The notes beneath the pieces are model-generated. The model saw only the letters and a list, made by a program, of their open reading frames with translations, was not told the DNA's origin and ran no database searches. From Hippophae tibetana (Eukaryota; Streptophyta; Magnoliopsida; Rosales; Elaeagnaceae): a stretch of 64,000 nt of DNA. Every line of letters starts with the position of its first letter. Within the stretch, counting starts at the first letter, position 1. The stretch lies in contig CM072805.1 of NCBI GenBank assembly GCA_037013495.1, positions 23,152,669 through 23,216,668 on the forward strand, read 5' to 3'. A program made the translations under genes and the position numbers. Positions 45,796 through 57,421 of the stretch are shown piece after piece.

Positions 45796-48300
45796 AAGTC
45801 TTTCTTTAGAGTCCTCTTTGGTCTAAGAGTCTTTCTTTAGAGTCATTGATAACTGTATTTTATATAATTATTTTCATCTATTTTATTAATTATAATTGCA
45901 ATGTTCTTGACATTTTTAGTTAATTTTAGTAGAATAAATTAATATTTACTATTTATTTGTTAAGGAATATATTTTTAAGAAAATTAAATAAATTGAATCG
46001 AAAACGTACTTAATTGCAAATTTATGTCTAAAAATATAATTTAAAATAAAAGAGTTCTTAATTACAATTAATAAAAGTATAAAATAAAATTTGAATTAAA
46101 ATAAGGCTTAATTGTAAATAACAAAAATTTAAAAGTTAATTTAAATTAGAAAAAGGCTTCATTGCAATTAAAGAAAGTTTAAAAGTTAATTTGAATTAAA
46201 TTGGAGGGCTAAAATGTAATTAAGGAAATTTATTTTCTGCATAGGAAAAGGAGGCCACTCGCATAATCACCAATGTGCGACACAAACCGTTCGATCAGGA
46301 AATCAACAGCTATGATGAGGCGCGTGGAACTAGACGTGACAATCTCGAGTAGACGTGGGTATTCAGGTGCACGATGCTCGGCGCTGAGTATGGCCCAGGT
46401 GCCGCGCAGGCCAGCATGCAGGGTGGGACCCACGTGTCTACTGCGTAGGTAGTTTCTCGTGCGACGCGATCCACAGAAACTTCGCACACCCCAACCATCC
46501 AAAAAATCATACAATGCCACGTGTCTCAAATATTCCTACAGCTAATCCGAAGCAGACATGTGGCACATATTGGGTAAAACAAAAGCGAAAAATCAATGCA
46601 CGTGGTTCCAACTATTTTTGTGGGACCCACATGTCTCGCGTGCGTTGATCCCATGTGGCGTAACCACGTGCAAGCTCTCCCTCCAACCATTTAAAGTCTG
46701 CCACGTTTCCCACTATTTCTTGCAGTCAATCATGTGCTGACATGTTGCATGTTTTACTGAACACAAAAACACGGAACCACGCACGCGTTTCCAACAGCTT
46801 TCTGTCCCTCACATGTCTCAGTGCCGTTTATCCCGTGCGACACATTCCGCGTGCGCCCGTTCTTGGCGCCGTATGAGATGCTGACACGTGTCCCACTATC
46901 TATTGCAGCGAATCAAATGCTGACACGTGGCATGTGGGTTTAATTAAAAATAAATCAGAAATGACACAACTGTTTTAATGTCTCTCACGCGTATGTTAAA
47001 ATAACAATTTTGATATCCCATTTCCATACACGTGTCTACGTAATTAAAGAAAAATGTCTCCCACGCTTAATATTTTTTTTATGTATTTTTGGAGCTATAA
47101 ATAGGGCATTTAATGTTAAAAAAAAGTTTTGTTTTGAGGTTGTTTTTGGGGTTCGGTTGGAGACTTGGACTGTGAAACACGCAGAAGCCATTTTTGGCTT
47201 CTGTTGTGTTCTACGTGTGCCAAAAATTTGAGCTTATAAATGTTTTAATTTTATTTAGTTCTTTATCTAATATTCCTTAACTGCTGTAATTTTTATTTTT
47301 ATTTATGAAGTAATTTAATTTTTGTAGGGTTGCGTTTTATCTAAATTTATGAAGCTTGAGTTTAATTATTTTTGAATAATTTATTAGATTTTTAATTTGT
47401 TTATTCTATTTGTGCTTAATACTTTTGATTATTGGAAAATTTATCAATTGATCTGTGACACTCAAATAAACTTGGAAGAGACATTTTTATGTATATTGCT
47501 CATGGATAGAATAACGTGTATATATGAAGGATAAGAATATACCTTTATCGTATGTGTGGTCATTTGAGAACTTAAAACGTAATGAATCTTGGTGAATTTA
47601 ATTCTCATAGTAATATAGTGAATTAATTTAACGAGGTGTGTCTATACAGAGCTCGGAAGAGATGTATGGATAAAATTAGAAGTTTTCGGTTGACAAATTA
47701 AATTTACAAAAAATATAAATCAAGAGAAAATGATATGATTCGAGTGGACTAATTTTGTGAAAACTACAATCCTAGAATTTTCTTTTATTTTGTTATAAAA
47801 CTTTTTAGTTAGTTAAATCATCTTCCAATTAACGATTGTTTTGGATAAAATGAGAGTGATATAATTTTAGTAATTAAAAAACTATAGTAACAAATCTCTA
47901 TGGGAACGATATTTTACTTATCAAAATTTATTACTTGTGACCGTGTATACTTGCACGATTTTATGTTCTCTAAAAGAGACAACAATCATCTTTGGTCTAA
48001 GAGTCTTTCTTTAGAGTACTTTTTGGTCTAAGAGTCTTCCTTTAGAGTCCTCTTTGGTCAAGCTTTTCTCTTTAGAGTCCTCTTTGGTCAAGAGTCTTTC
48101 TTTAGAGTCCTCTTTGATCAAGATTTTCTCTTTAGAGTCCTCTTTGGTCAAGAGTCTTTCTTTAGAGTCCTCTTTGGTCAAGAATCTTCCTTTAGAGTCC
48201 TCTTTGGTCAATATTATTTCTTTAGAGTTCTCCTTCATCAAGAATCTTTCTCTAGAGTCCTCTTTGGTCAAGACTCTTTCTTTAGAGTCCTATTTGGACT
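45796..48300 (+). repeat. 30-bp tandem array, split by a solo LTR
   Basis: About twelve units of a 30-bp word (consensus tttagagtcctctttggtca with agagtctttc) lie at 45796-45846 and 47985-48300. The solo LTR sits between them. Because the unit is ten codons long, both strands stay open in some frames and give repetitive peptides (TKEDSKER, SLESSLVK); these are by-products of the array. Confidence 0.9.
45847..47984 (+). mobile_element. Solo LTR (about 2.1 kb, family L), copy B
   Basis: Starts TGATAACTGTATTTTATAT and ends gagacaaca, flanked by gtcat (45842-45846) and atcat (47985-47989), a 5-bp duplication with one change. Both ends are almost identical to copy A at 29741-31829. It holds a TATA box (ctataaatag, 47095-47104) and at least six CACGTG boxes (46518, 46599, 46665, 46885, 46924, 47029). 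Three tandem units are anchored at 46516, 46700 and 46883. There is no coding region. Confidence 0.87.
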
Positions 48301-48530
48301 TTCCTAATTTTGTCATACTTTGCCATTAAGTTCTTTCAAAATTTTGAATTTTGAGATTGTTACCCACAAAGCGGTTATAAGTTAGATTCTTTGATTTTGT
48401 TAAGAACACAAAGGATGTTAGCATGAGCTTTGAGTCATAAAAAAGAGATAGTGTAAAAAGAAAGAAAGAGCAAAAATAGTGTGAAAAAAGGAGTATTAAC
48501 AATCTTATTTGAGAGCAAACATGTGAGGGT

Positions 48531-49330
48531 GTGCGAGGATTATCTCACTTTATTCTACAATTTGAAAACATGAGTAAGGAAGGAAGAGAACCACAAGAGG
48601 TCGACTTAAAAGTCCCATTCAATACTTTTAATGACCAATTTAAGAAACTGAATGCAAGGTTGGATAATTTGGAATCCTCTTCCAATTTAAATTACATAAA
48701 AGAAGACATAGAAAACATGAGTTCAAGGAAGAAGAAGTTGATTCCATTATGGAAGAGAGAGCAAGCTATAAACGGGACAAAAGGATCATAATTGTACAGA
48801 TAAATGGAAAAAAGAAAAAGTGCCAGTTTATGGACGAAGAGATACCACTAGTGAAGGATGGTTCTAATGTTGAAGTGGAAGAACCTATGCTTAGAGATTC
48901 ACTTATCATAAGGAGAGTCTTGAATATACCGCATAATGATGAAGAATATGACAAGAACCATGATCATATTTTCCACACATGATGCCATCTGAAGGATAAA
49001 GTATGCACATTAATTATTGATAGTACGAGCTGCACAAATGTTGCTAGTACCTTGTTTGTAAAAAAGTTAAATTTGAAGTGGTAAAAGTATCCCAAATCGT
49101 ACAAGCTACCATGGCTGAATGATAGTGGAGAAGTATAGGTTAACAAGCAAGTTTGGGTTCCTTTTTCAATTGGAAAATATAAATATGAGGTTCTTTATGA
49201 TGTGGCACCAATGTATACTACTCACATGTTGCTTGGCTGACCGTGGAAATTTGATAGGAGAGTGATGCACAATGGGTATAAAAATCAATACTCTTTTGAA
49301 ATGAATAACTAAAAAGTTGTATTAGCCCTT
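48531..49330 (+). pseudogene. Gypsy gag and retropepsin remnant
   Basis: A gag-like frame begins near 48570 (MSKEGREPQEVDL) and joins, after a deletion, a region resembling the protease of plant Gypsy elements: DHIFHTRCHLKDKVCTLIID near 48965-49020 (Ser follows where the active Asp-Gly/Ser-Gly would lie), LNDSGEV near 49120 and MLLG near 49230. The text KPLQAYENQIRIER follows. Stops at about 49083 and 49135 break it. Confidence 0.75.
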
Positions 49331-49779
49331 CTCAAACCTTTGCAAGCTTATGAGAACCAAATTAGGATAGAAAGATAGTGCAAGATATGGGAAAAACAAA
49401 AGTGTGAAAAAAGAGAAGAAAACGAGCACACAAGAGAGAAGAGTGTTTAAAGAGGTGGAAAATGTAAGAAAAATAAAAGAATGAGTACATTTTCTAAAAA
49501 AATAAGAGATTAAGTACAATGATGGCAAAGTAATAAGTACTTGAACTTATGTACAAGGATGTTTATCTTTCTACTAATGATCTTAACTCATATTTTCCTA
49601 GTGTCATTGTATCATTATTGTAGGATTTTGAGGATCAACTTCCTGAAGAGATTCCACATGGATTACATTCTTTGCGAGGCATGCAGCATCAAATAGACTT
49701 TATACCTGAATCAACAATACCAAATAAATTTGCTTTTAGAGCTAAGATTCGAGGATGAATCTTTCAAAGAGGAGGGGAA

Positions 49780-50433
49780 TAATAGAGATTGAGGTGTTAA
49801 CCAAGTTGATGTTTACAAATATTTTAAAGATTCTCAAGATGATACAAATATTCTCAAGATCCTACGCATGGGATAGATTTGGAATGTCAAATTGGATGTA
49901 AGGAATAAATTAGGAAGGGAATTTTTTATTTTAGTTAATTACGAACTTTTTATGTTTAGTAATTTTAATTTTAGTTAATTGTGGGCCTTTTATATTTAGC
50001 AATTTTTATTATATTAAATTGTAGGCTTTTATTTTAAGACTTTTAGTATTTTGTTTTTAAGGTTAGATTAAGCCCAATCCATAACTAGATAGGCCCATTC
50101 CATCTAGGGTTTTTTCTATTAGGGTTTCTTTCTTATAAAGAATAAGAGCTATGCAATTTGGAGGCAAGACGAATATTCATTAATGAAAAGAAATTTTCAA
50201 AAAGCTTCTTTCTTTGTCTTTTTGTGTTCTTGATTGAATACTTGAATTCGACTTATCAAAATGAGTAATCATTCTTTGTGGCGTCTCAAGGTTTGGGTTT
50301 TAAGGAATTTGTTTCCTTAGGGTTCTAATCTAATCATTTTCAACACTTTCTTAACAAATCAATCGTTTCTATTCTTTTGAGTTCGTAAGTTCATAGGTTT
50401 TTCACCTAAAGGGTTCATATAGGGTCTGCATCA
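49780..50433 (+). repeat. 3' LTR of the Gypsy
   Basis: 654 bp, begins taatagagattgaggt and ends gcatca before the duplicated gctaa. Confidence 0.9.
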
Positions 50434-52285
50434 GCTAAGTTTTAAGTAGAGCCCTTCTATAGAAAAAGAGAAGGAATAGATGAAAATGTTTCATATGCTT
50501 CAACAGTTGCAAGTCTGATGTATGCCATGGTTTGTACACAGCTAAATATCGCTTATGCATTTAAAGTTGAGTAGATTTCTTTCAATTCTTGGAAAGGAAC
50601 ATTAGGTTGTAGTGAAATAGATTTTCAGGTATCTTTGTGATTCTTTCAAAATATGCTTATATTTTGAAAATGAAAAACCTGTGTTAGTTGGACACACAAA
50701 TGAAAATATGGTTGGTGATGTGGATTCTAGAAAATCCACTTCAGGTTACCTGATTACATTTGCAAGGAGAGCTCTATCATGACAATCAAAGTTACAAAAA
50801 TGTGTTGCACTGTCTATTACAGAAGCATAGTTTACAACAACAATGGAAGTATGTAAAAAGTTGCTATGGATGAAAAAGTTCTTAGAAGAACTTGGGTTAC
50901 AACAAGATAGTTACTAGTTATTTTGTGAAAGTCAGAGTGCTATCCACCTTGGAAAGAATGCCTCATTTCATTCAAGATCAAAACATATTGATGTGAGATA
51001 TCATTGGATTAGGGATGTAATGGAGAAGAACCTACTACAGCTTGAGAAGATCTATACAGAGGAAAATGGATAAGACATGTTGACAAAAATTCTTCCAAGA
51101 TAGTATTTTGAATACTGTTGCTACTAGATTGGTAGAGTCTTCCATATAGTCGGAAATGAGAGATTTGTAACTCCCACCCATATGGAAGGGGAAGAAAATA
51201 ATTTTTTTAGGTACAATCACATTTGACAAATTCAAAAAACATATATATATTGTGGCTAAAATTTGGCTAACTACGTAGGTGATTTTTGGCCACATAAGGG
51301 ATAAGTAATTTTGCCTATAAATAAGTAATGTTTTTTCCTTAGAGAGACACACCAAAATAGAAGATAAGCAAAGCAAAGCCAAATGAACGATTTACTTTGA
51401 TGAAAAATAGTGTTGTGTGTGAGAAAATGTTTTAGAAAAATATTTGAGATATTTTTCTAAAAAAGGAGTAACAAAACAATGAGTTTGGGAAACACTTGTG
51501 TATCACTATTTTGGATTTAAATCTATTGCAGATCATCTTGTTATAGTTGGAGAAATAGTGCATGATCAAGATCTCATTCTTTATGCCACACGAGGTCTTA
51601 ATCATCGATATCTCACATTTATCTCACCTTTCCATAAGATCAAGTTCTTTAAACTTTGATGAGTTTTAGAACCTTTTACAATCACATGAATGAATGTTGG
51701 TTAACCAGTCACAATTCTTTGATCTACATAACGTTATGCAATCTAATCTTGCTTTTATGACAACCATGACTTTGAAAGTGCCCTCTAGTAGTAATTTTGA
51801 TATTAAAGCTTCATTCAAACCTTCCTGGAACATTTAGAAATTTTTGAGTCAAAATGCCTATAGACCATCCTCTCCATCTCCTGCACCTAACCAGAAACCT
51901 TCTTCACCAAAAATAGCTAGTAACTTGATTTCTATTCAACAACTTTGTATTGACAATGATACGGCTATTGATTTTTTTTGTTGATTCTTATTGTGTTAAA
52001 AAAGAATATACTCAATATGTCCTTATTCAAGGGCAAGCAAGTGATAGTGATGGTTTATATAGCATCCAAGGTGCTCCTACTACTTTTTCCTCTTCACATG
52101 GTACAATTGAATCTTCCATCTCTTTACCTATTCCTACCTTTTACTAGTAAAGTAGGCCATGGTGTTTGACACAAAAGACTTGCTCATCCTTCAACTCTTA
52201 TATTAGATAAATTGTTCAACAATCTTTGTTGACCAATTGTTCTAAATCCAGTAACATTCCTTTGGCCAAGGAAACTAACATATAT

Positions 52286-55200
52286 GTATCATTATTCTGC
52301 CTAATGTTAATTAAATAATTTTATCATTTTATAACACATTAATATTAAAATCGTTATATGAGAATAATTAAAAAAAATTATTCTATTAGTGCCTAATGTT
52401 AATTAAATAATTTTATTATTTTATAACACATTATTATTAAAACTATTATACGAGAATAATCAAAATAATGAAAAGAGGATGTTAACAAAAACAATTTAAT
52501 CTAAAAACCACAAATAAAAAGGGGAGATTAATACTGAAAATTAAGGTATAATTTTTATTTTTTCTCTTAATTTTAAATTTCAATAATATTTTTTTTAGTT
52601 GATATCATATTTATTAACCAAACATTTGTCCGAATAGTAAAAAAATACAAATAAAACTCAAGTTTATATTTTGATTTAATAACTTATAGCAAAGCAAAAT
52701 TAATATACATATATATAGTAATCACAAATACGTGCATCACACACAATTTATTAAAATATTAAAATTAATTATTATTATATTTTTTTAATTAAAATTATAG
52801 GATTGTTATATAATTCTAAGAAAATTTGAGTCTACGACTAATATTTTAAATGGTTTAATTGTTTGTCATGACTTACATTATACATATAGTTTCATTTTTG
52901 ACTCCCTGTCAAAAAAATATATGTTTATTTTTTTTACAATATAAATAAATATATATTTTTTAATATTGTAAGAAAATGAATCTATTTTTTTTATCAAGGG
53001 ATAAAAGGACAAACAGTTAAATAATTGAATTATTTATATATCAAAGAGATTTTAAATAACCTTTAACATAATTGTCAATATTTAAATACTAATATTTATT
53101 TTTTAATTAAAAAATATTTAAATATAATAACTAAATTATTAAAGTATACTACAAGACACTCTCTTTTACAAATAGATCATCATAGTCACTTTCATAGCTC
53201 ATCCCAAATCACTTTTCTTTTAAAAATAAACAAATTAATTTTAATTTATATTTTTATATTTAAATTAGAGAAAAGTACCCAAATCATAATAAACATTTTT
53301 GAAAATCAATTAATTCTTTTTATTTTCAACAAGATTTTTTAAAACATATTTTTTTACACATATCCATGTGACTTTATAATTTTTTTTTGTTAAAAAAACT
53401 TGCATATCAATATATTTGTTAGAAAAAGATTATTGTGTATTTTTCAACAATGTCATTTCTTATATGTGTATTTTTTTATAATTTGAATATAATAATATAA
53501 ATTAAATCAAATTTATTTCTTCTTTTTTTAAAGTTACCCAAACTAGCCAAAATAAAAATGACTAAATGATTCATTTACAAAATAAAGTTACTTATGGTAT
53601 AACTAAAGGGATAAAGCTAATATTAACCATTATTCCTAAAATATAGAAGCAATTTTGTCCAAAAATTTATAATACATGATTTGTACTTTTATATATAGTA
53701 TAGATAAGATTATTATTATTATTATTTATCTATATCTCTATACTATATATGATAGTTTAAATGATGGCTTATAAATTTTTAGAAAAAAATTGTGTACACA
53801 TATTAGAGTAATAAATATTATTATCCTTAACAATACTACATTAAATTCAAATAAAATTTAATGATAATTATTTTAATTTTTTAATAGTATATATATCATC
53901 TGAATCACACTAACAATTAACAATACTTTTATCTTTTGAAATAATTACATATCTTATTGAATTTATCCTTTATATTTAATTTAAAATTTTAAAATTTTTT
54001 AAGTTAAACACCATCAATAAAATCACTTTTATAATAAAGTTATAATATTATCATAACTTATTTTGTTAATGCCACAATCACTTTAATAATTTTAATAAAT
54101 TACAATGTTGCCCTTTGAATACATAGAAAAGAATCCATTTACATCTAAAGGTTAAATATGTCACTTTAATAAAATTAGCATTAAATGAGTCGTGGCATTA
54201 ACAAAAATAACTATGTCAATCCTTAATAACTATTTTTCTTTCTTTTTTAGAACTTATTAGTAAAAAAATTGCATTTTGGGCAAGAATGCTTTTATAATTT
54301 AAAATAATAACATATTACCATTTGTATTTTATTTTAAAAAATTAAGCTAAATTATTTTGTAAAATTTAAAAAATTGGACAAAATTATTCATATATATTAA
54401 ATTGGATCGAATTGAATCATTCAAACTAGTTTGATCATGTTATAACCATTTAGAATACGAACAATAAAATATATATTAAAATTATTTTATATTATCACCA
54501 ATCAAGTAATATCTTATTAGATTTTGGCATATTATTAATATGTTTAGTAATAAATAGCTTCTAAGGTACTTAAACTTTGATATGTTTTACATAAAGATTC
54601 TTAGCTATTTTTTCTATAGAAAGTTACCTAAACTTTGGTCTATTTTATACAAAAGTTCCAAATTTTGTTCTAGTTTACACAAATGTACCCATATTTATTT
54701 TTGTTTATATATAGTACCCAAACTCTTATTCTACGTCATCTAATTAACTGACGTGATAGTATTTATGTGTAAAAAAATAAGAATACAGGTACTTAAGTGT
54801 AAAATAGAATAAAACTTGAGTACCTAAACAAAAATTATGTAGTTCAAATACCTTTATATAATTTTTTTTGACATATTTGTGTAAATTTGATCAAAGTTGG
54901 AGTATATTAACCATATTTTTTTCATCATAAATAGAAACATAGTTGATCAATAATAATAATATTTTTTGTTTGTTTATTTATTCTTAGTTAAAATAATAAT
55001 TTTTTTCAATGGAATTAGCCACTAGTTACATATATAATTATATTTATAAAATATATATTATAAATATAATTGGATAAATAATTCAGTTCAATTTGAATAA
55101 TTTATATTTTTTTTATAAATCAGAATGAATCGAATTAGGTAACAAATCGAATTGAATTATTAGAAATAATCTATTTTTTCAGTCCGATTCGTTAATCATT

Positions 55201-56750
55201 TTTTCTATCTATCCCTAAGCTAAACTTGAATAAGACTTGTATAATATTAATGGTTTTAATTTTTTGATAAATATCTTATACTTAAGATTATCTTTAAAAT
55301 TTATTAAAAAAAATATATGCACGCCTTAATAAGTCTCATCAAGAATGTTTTATGTATGTATGTTATTGGTTAAGGAGATTTTAAAATAATAGATTTATAA
55401 TTTATTCAAAAATAACAATTTACATGCAAAGTCCATATCGTTAACTATTATATAATAAATAAGTTATATGATTGATAATATAAATGAGTGTTATTTTATG
55501 TTTTTACTATTTATTAAAAATTAAAATTTTGATTATCAATTATATTATAAAAACAAATAGCATGATTTTACAATATATATATATATATACCAAGTACTTT
55601 TTACAATGTTTACCAAATATGTTATTGCTTATCTCTAAAATAGCTTTTAATTTAAATCATTGTTTTAAATCACTTTTATGAAAGTTCTTTACATCCAAAT
55701 TGCCTTTAGGGAATTTTATGTGTATACTTTCTCTAAGTATATATGTTTTTGAATTTTCCAGTTATACTATGAGTAAGATCATCTCTATGTCATTTCAAGT
55801 TATATTTTAAAACTACATAAAATATCAAATTATATAAAAAATAATTACACATTAAAATATAACTTTTTGTAACCATGATAGTCAATTATTAGAAATAAAA
55901 TTGATATTTTTCTTCTTTCAAGTTATAAGTTTGAATTAACTAGACTAAATTCAATTAATTTGACTTATAAAATATCTAAATATAGTTTTGAAATTAATGT
56001 TTTAATATTTTATATAATTTAATTTAATTCAATTAGTGTAAGACACATGTGTCAATATATTTTTATGAATTTTTTATACTTATTCCACTAGTATGATCAT
56101 GAATCATCTTAGTAAAAAAGTACCATACAATAATAAAATTAAAAGGGAAAAACCAATAGATGTTTAATGTAGGTAAAGTATGAAAATATTTATACTTATT
56201 AATTTTAAAACATAGTATATAATCTAATTGTATATTTATATATATATATATATTTAAATTATGTTTTATAAATTTTTGGACAAAATGATCCACATATTAT
56301 AAATATATTATCAATTTTCTTAGATAATAATAATATTATAATTAGTTTTAACATGTTAATAAATTATGTGGCAACACACATATTTACAACTAGTAATTTA
56401 TAAAAATATGTAAAATAAACTAGGCGTGACTTATGATATAAGAAGATTAGATAAACCAAAGTAAAGTATTGTTAGTTTATGGAAAAAAATGATATATACC
56501 TAAATACTTCTATTATAATTATATCCATAATAATAACAATAATATAGTTTTTTTTTTGTTAATATAATATAGATTCATTGAGCAAAACAGTTTAGTATAA
56601 TTAATGCCACGTGGGAAATGAAAAAAATAATAAAATAAATGTTAATTTATTTATATTTGCACTATAATCCCAATAAAAAATAAAAACACCATCTTTCTTC
56701 TCTGTTCTATGTTTTCCTGTATAGTCTCAGCATGGCTCTATTTTTACTCT
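52286..56750. other. AT-rich spacer
   Basis: No gene is supported. A 92-bp duplication starts at 52300. Around 54560-54900 several diverged copies of a plant dispersed word (acctaaactttggtctattt) occur in tandem. Dinucleotide (ta)n runs lie near 55577 and 56240. Confidence 0.55.
52300..52480. repeat. 92-bp tandem duplication
   Basis: Units start at 52300 and 52392 (cctaatgttaattaaataat). The second unit has a few substitutions and is incomplete at its end. Confidence 0.88.
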
Positions 56751-56764
56751 AAATTTTCAGTATT

Positions 56765-57145
56765 AAAGTAAACATATTTTTTTATCATTCAACTTTAAAG
56801 ATTATTATAAAAATATTATTTAATTTTTTTTGTTATAAAAATATAATCGAATTTTTATTTATTAATTTTATATCATTAAAAGTTTCAATTGTTTCAAAAA
56901 TACCATCAAATATTTTTGGTTACTTTCATACCATTAAAATATAGAAAATTTCATAAAAATACTATCAACATTGATTAGTTAAAGGAAATTTAGAAGTAAA
57001 TCGATGATATTTTTATTAAATTTATAAAATTTAATGATATGAAAGTAATAATTAAAAATTAGATAAAAGTTTTGTAATATTTTTAAAATTCAATGGTATA
57101 AAAGTAACAAATCAAAGTTCGATTATATTTTATAACAAATCTAAA
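56765..57145. repeat. Imperfect inverted repeat (foldback or MITE-like)
   Basis: The left part (56765-56960) and the reverse complement of the right part (56985-57145) share text such as ataaaaatataatcgaa and ttactttcataccatta. Arms are roughly 160 bp, diverged, around a short centre. I could not define a target duplication. Confidence 0.5.
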
Positions 57146-57421
57146 ATTTGATAGTAAAAAAATCTATTTACTCTTTAGTAAATATCGTTACACAAAACCA
57201 TCACTTCAATAGCTCAATATCAAAATACCTAGAGTCTTCTGCAAGCTCTAAGTTTGAAAAAAATAAAGAAAAAACTTAATTTATGGTAAAAAAATTATGT
57301 TCTTAACTCCTCTTTACTTATCTGTTTGTTCATTATTATTATTTTTCGTTTCAATCTTGCTATACTCATAAATAATTAAACTTATGCATTTCACATATAC
57401 TGTTTTTATTCATAATTTCAT

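Larger units (their letters stand above)
44302..50433 (+). mobile_element. Gypsy LTR retrotransposon nested in the Copia, RT to integrase deleted
   Basis: The 5-bp duplication gctaa lies at 44297-44301 and 50434-50438. LTRs are 44302-44991 and 49780-50433, both beginning taatagagattgaggt. The PBS tggtattagagcc is at 44994-45006 and a polypurine tract (agaggagggga) at 49768-49779. Between them are a 30-bp tandem array, a gag-like frame (48531-48791), a retropepsin-like region (about 48950-49330) and the very beginning of RT (LHGL near 49660). It then jumps to the polypurine tract. RT, RNase H and integrase are absent. A solo LTR is inserted at 45847-47984. Confidence 0.9.
42915..51110 (+). pseudogene. 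Decayed pol of the nested Copia
   Basis: Before the Gypsy: integrase tail (FYDHLSVFGCKEFVHIPK near 42960), linker, and RT (KWIKAMQDEMKSLHENKTFE near 43510; MDVKTAFLHGDLEEEIYM near 43790; LLYVDNMLI near 44050, with Asn in place of the second catalytic Asp of YVDD). After the Gypsy: RNase H (SLMYAMVCTQLNIAYAF near 50510; STSGYLITFA near 50730; NASFHSRSKHIDVRYHWIRD near 50960; DMLTKILPR near 51075). Numerous stops and frameshifts are present. It is inactive on sequence grounds. Confidence 0.85.
42488..51513 (+). mobile_element. Copia (Tnt1-like) element nested in the outer Copia
   Basis: Two LTR copies of about 347 bp match closely: 42488-42834 and 51166-51513, sharing catatggaaggggaagaaaa-type text, a TATA box (cctataaataag) and atcactatttt at the end. 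The interior starts within integrase, so PBS, gag and protease are missing. It then covers the integrase C-terminal part, the linker, RT and RNase H, interrupted by a Gypsy at 44302-50433. Target duplications are not evident because the 3' LTR appears clipped at its end. Confidence 0.85.
41371..52285 (+). mobile_element. Outer Copia fragment, hosting nested insertions
   Basis: A 5' LTR-like sequence (about 41371-41604, starts TGTTAGTATAG, TATA motif ctataaata near 41510) is followed by a PBS-like tggtattggagcc (41606) and the start of gag (atggcagctatt, 41645). Gag text is interrupted by a solo LTR and then by another Copia at 42488. It resumes at about 51514 with KSIADHLVIVGEIVHDQDL, continues through a gag linker, and ends within the pre-integrase region (HKRLAHPSTLILDKLFNN near 52180-52230). 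Nothing after about 52285 belongs to it, so RT and the 3' LTR are lost. Confidence 0.75.

Noticed and set aside
48011..48329. Open frames on both strands with TKEDSKER and SLESSLVK repeats
   Set aside because: Produced by a 30-bp (10-codon) tandem array in a Gypsy leader; not a gene.
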